DNA of 64,000 nucleotides from Streptomyces megasporus (lineage in GTDB: Bacteria > Actinomycetota > Actinomycetes > Streptomycetales > Streptomycetaceae). Positions 63,534 to 64,000 of the stretch are shown in pieces; positions within the stretch are counted from its first letter, which is position 1; every line of letters begins with the position of its first letter. The position numbers were made by a program, and so were the translations under genes. Location of the stretch: the NCBI RefSeq assembly GCF_000718985.1, contig NZ_JODL01000013.1, forward strand, positions 71,988 through 135,987, written 5' to 3'. The notes beneath the pieces were generated by a model. The model did not search any database. It saw nothing but the letters and a program-made list of their open reading frames with translations, and was not told the origin of the DNA.

Positions 63534-64000
63534 CCGCCCCGACGGCCGCCCCCGGGCACAACCTCGCGACCCCCGTCGTCCACTGCACCTGCTACCCCGG
63601 TTCGACCCTCTGGCTGACCGGCCTGCCCAGCGCGGGCAAGACCACCCTCGCGTACGCCGCAGCCGAACTGCTGCGCTCGCGCGGTCGGCGCGTGGAGGTC
63701 CTCGACGGCGACGAACTGCGCCGGACGTTCTCGGCCGGCCTCGGCTACTCCCGCGCCGACCGTCACACCAACGTCGAACGCATCGGCCGGGTCGCTCACG
63801 TCCTCGCCCGCAACGGTGTCACGGTCCTGGTGCCGGTCATCGCGCCGTACGCCGACTCCCGTGACCTGGTGCGCTCCTGGCACCGAGACAGCGGCACGGA
63901 GTTCCTGGAGGTGCACGTGGCCACGCCGGTCGAGGTCTGCTCCGAACGGGACGTCAAGGGCCTGTACGCCAAGCAGGCCGCGGGGGAGATCTCCGGCCTG
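63530..64000 (+). CDS. cysC: Adenylylsulfate kinase (APS kinase), 3'-truncated by the window edge
   Basis: About 157 codons are visible. GTG 63530 overlaps the LysZK stop (GTGA) and has GGAG six bases upstream; ATG 63518 is an in-frame alternative. The P-loop is LWLTGLPSAGKTTLAYA, followed by VLDGDELRRTFSAGLGYSRADRHTNVERIGRVAHVL and VLVPVIAPYADSRDLVRS, all hallmarks of CysC. VKGLYAKQAAGEISGL near the edge is the lid region. It makes PAPS from APS and ATP. In this operon it feeds the sulfotransferase. The gene is expected to end about 15-20 codons beyond the window. Confidence 0.93.
   Translation, partial: MTAPTAAPGHNLATPVVHCTCYPGSTLWLTGLPSAGKTTLAYAAAELLRSRGRRVEVLDGDELRRTFSAGLGYSRADRHTNVERIGRVAHVLARNGVTVLVPVIAPYADSRDLVRSWHRDSGTEFLEVHVATPVEVCSERDVKGLYAKQAAGEISGL

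Overview
The window is about 64 kb of very GC-rich actinobacterial chromosome, almost certainly Streptomyces. Supporting signs are strong third-position GC bias, long antisense open frames, GTG starts, Tat-type signal peptides, a perfect CebR-type box before a cellulase, and SpoIIE/PP2C and CGNR families. There are no insertion sequences, rRNA genes or CRISPR arrays. The only tRNA-related sequences are an isolated 3' fragment and a weak tRNA-like fold.

Part A (1-30.4 kb) looks like ordinary accessory chromosome. In order: the end of an MHS-type symporter, a PrmC-like methyltransferase, a membrane protein, a TetR/FMN-reductase divergent pair with two inverted-repeat operators, a Tat-exported multicopper oxidase, a small ABM-like protein and a lipoprotein. 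Then come secreted polymer-degrading enzymes (GH12-CBM2 cellulase, PGRP amidase, GH25 lysozyme), a tandem-fused IclR regulator divergent from a beta-ketoadipate CoA-transferase/thiolase operon, a PL3 pectate lyase, a GAF-PAS-GAF-PP2C phosphatase, a sodium/solute symporter with a tiny partner protein, a lipoamide-dehydrogenase-like flavoprotein, a DIP1984 protein, two membrane-anchored proteins (one with a VWA domain), a methyltransferase, and a CGNR regulator facing an MFS exporter.

At 30.57 kb lies an isolated 3' end of a tRNA gene (T arm, acceptor strand, CCA). The biosynthetic cluster begins 260 bases later and runs past the right edge, so the fragment may mark one end of an integrated island.

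Part B1 (30.9-45.1 kb, plus strand) is a tight, translationally coupled operon for an aromatic unit: salicylate synthase, KASIII-like acyltransferase, salicyl-AMP ligase, aryl carrier protein, a benzoxazole-type amidohydrolase, a DhbA-like dehydrogenase, isochorismatase, PhzE-type ADIC synthase, a second KASIII-like protein without the catalytic Cys, type I DAHP synthase, and an A-PCP NRPS protein. Together these should make salicylate and 3-hydroxyanthranilate and join them as a caboxamycin-like benzoxazole.

Part B2 (45.2-50.3 kb) holds a glyoxalase-fold protein, a WYL regulator, an FAD monooxygenase, an MFS exporter and a second CGNR regulator.

Part B3 (50.4-64 kb) is a divergent pair of operons around a LysR regulator. 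Leftward: LysW amino-group carrier protein (ending EDWGE), LysX ligase, ArgC/LysY reductase, a split transketolase, an acyl-AMP ligase and an acyl-CoA dehydrogenase-like protein. Rightward: an HK97-fold encapsulin-like shell protein, a PAPS sulfotransferase, an atypical SDR, a LysZ-LysK fusion and an APS kinase cut by the window edge. This set matches carrier-protein pathways that build 2,6-diamino-dihydroxyheptanoate-type amino acids and convert them, through sulfate esters, to aziridine or azabicyclic residues (vazabitide, azinomycin, ficellomycin).

The main discovery candidate is the combination: a benzoxazole arm and a LysW/sulfate aziridine arm in one locus with a nanocompartment protein that may enclose the reactive steps.
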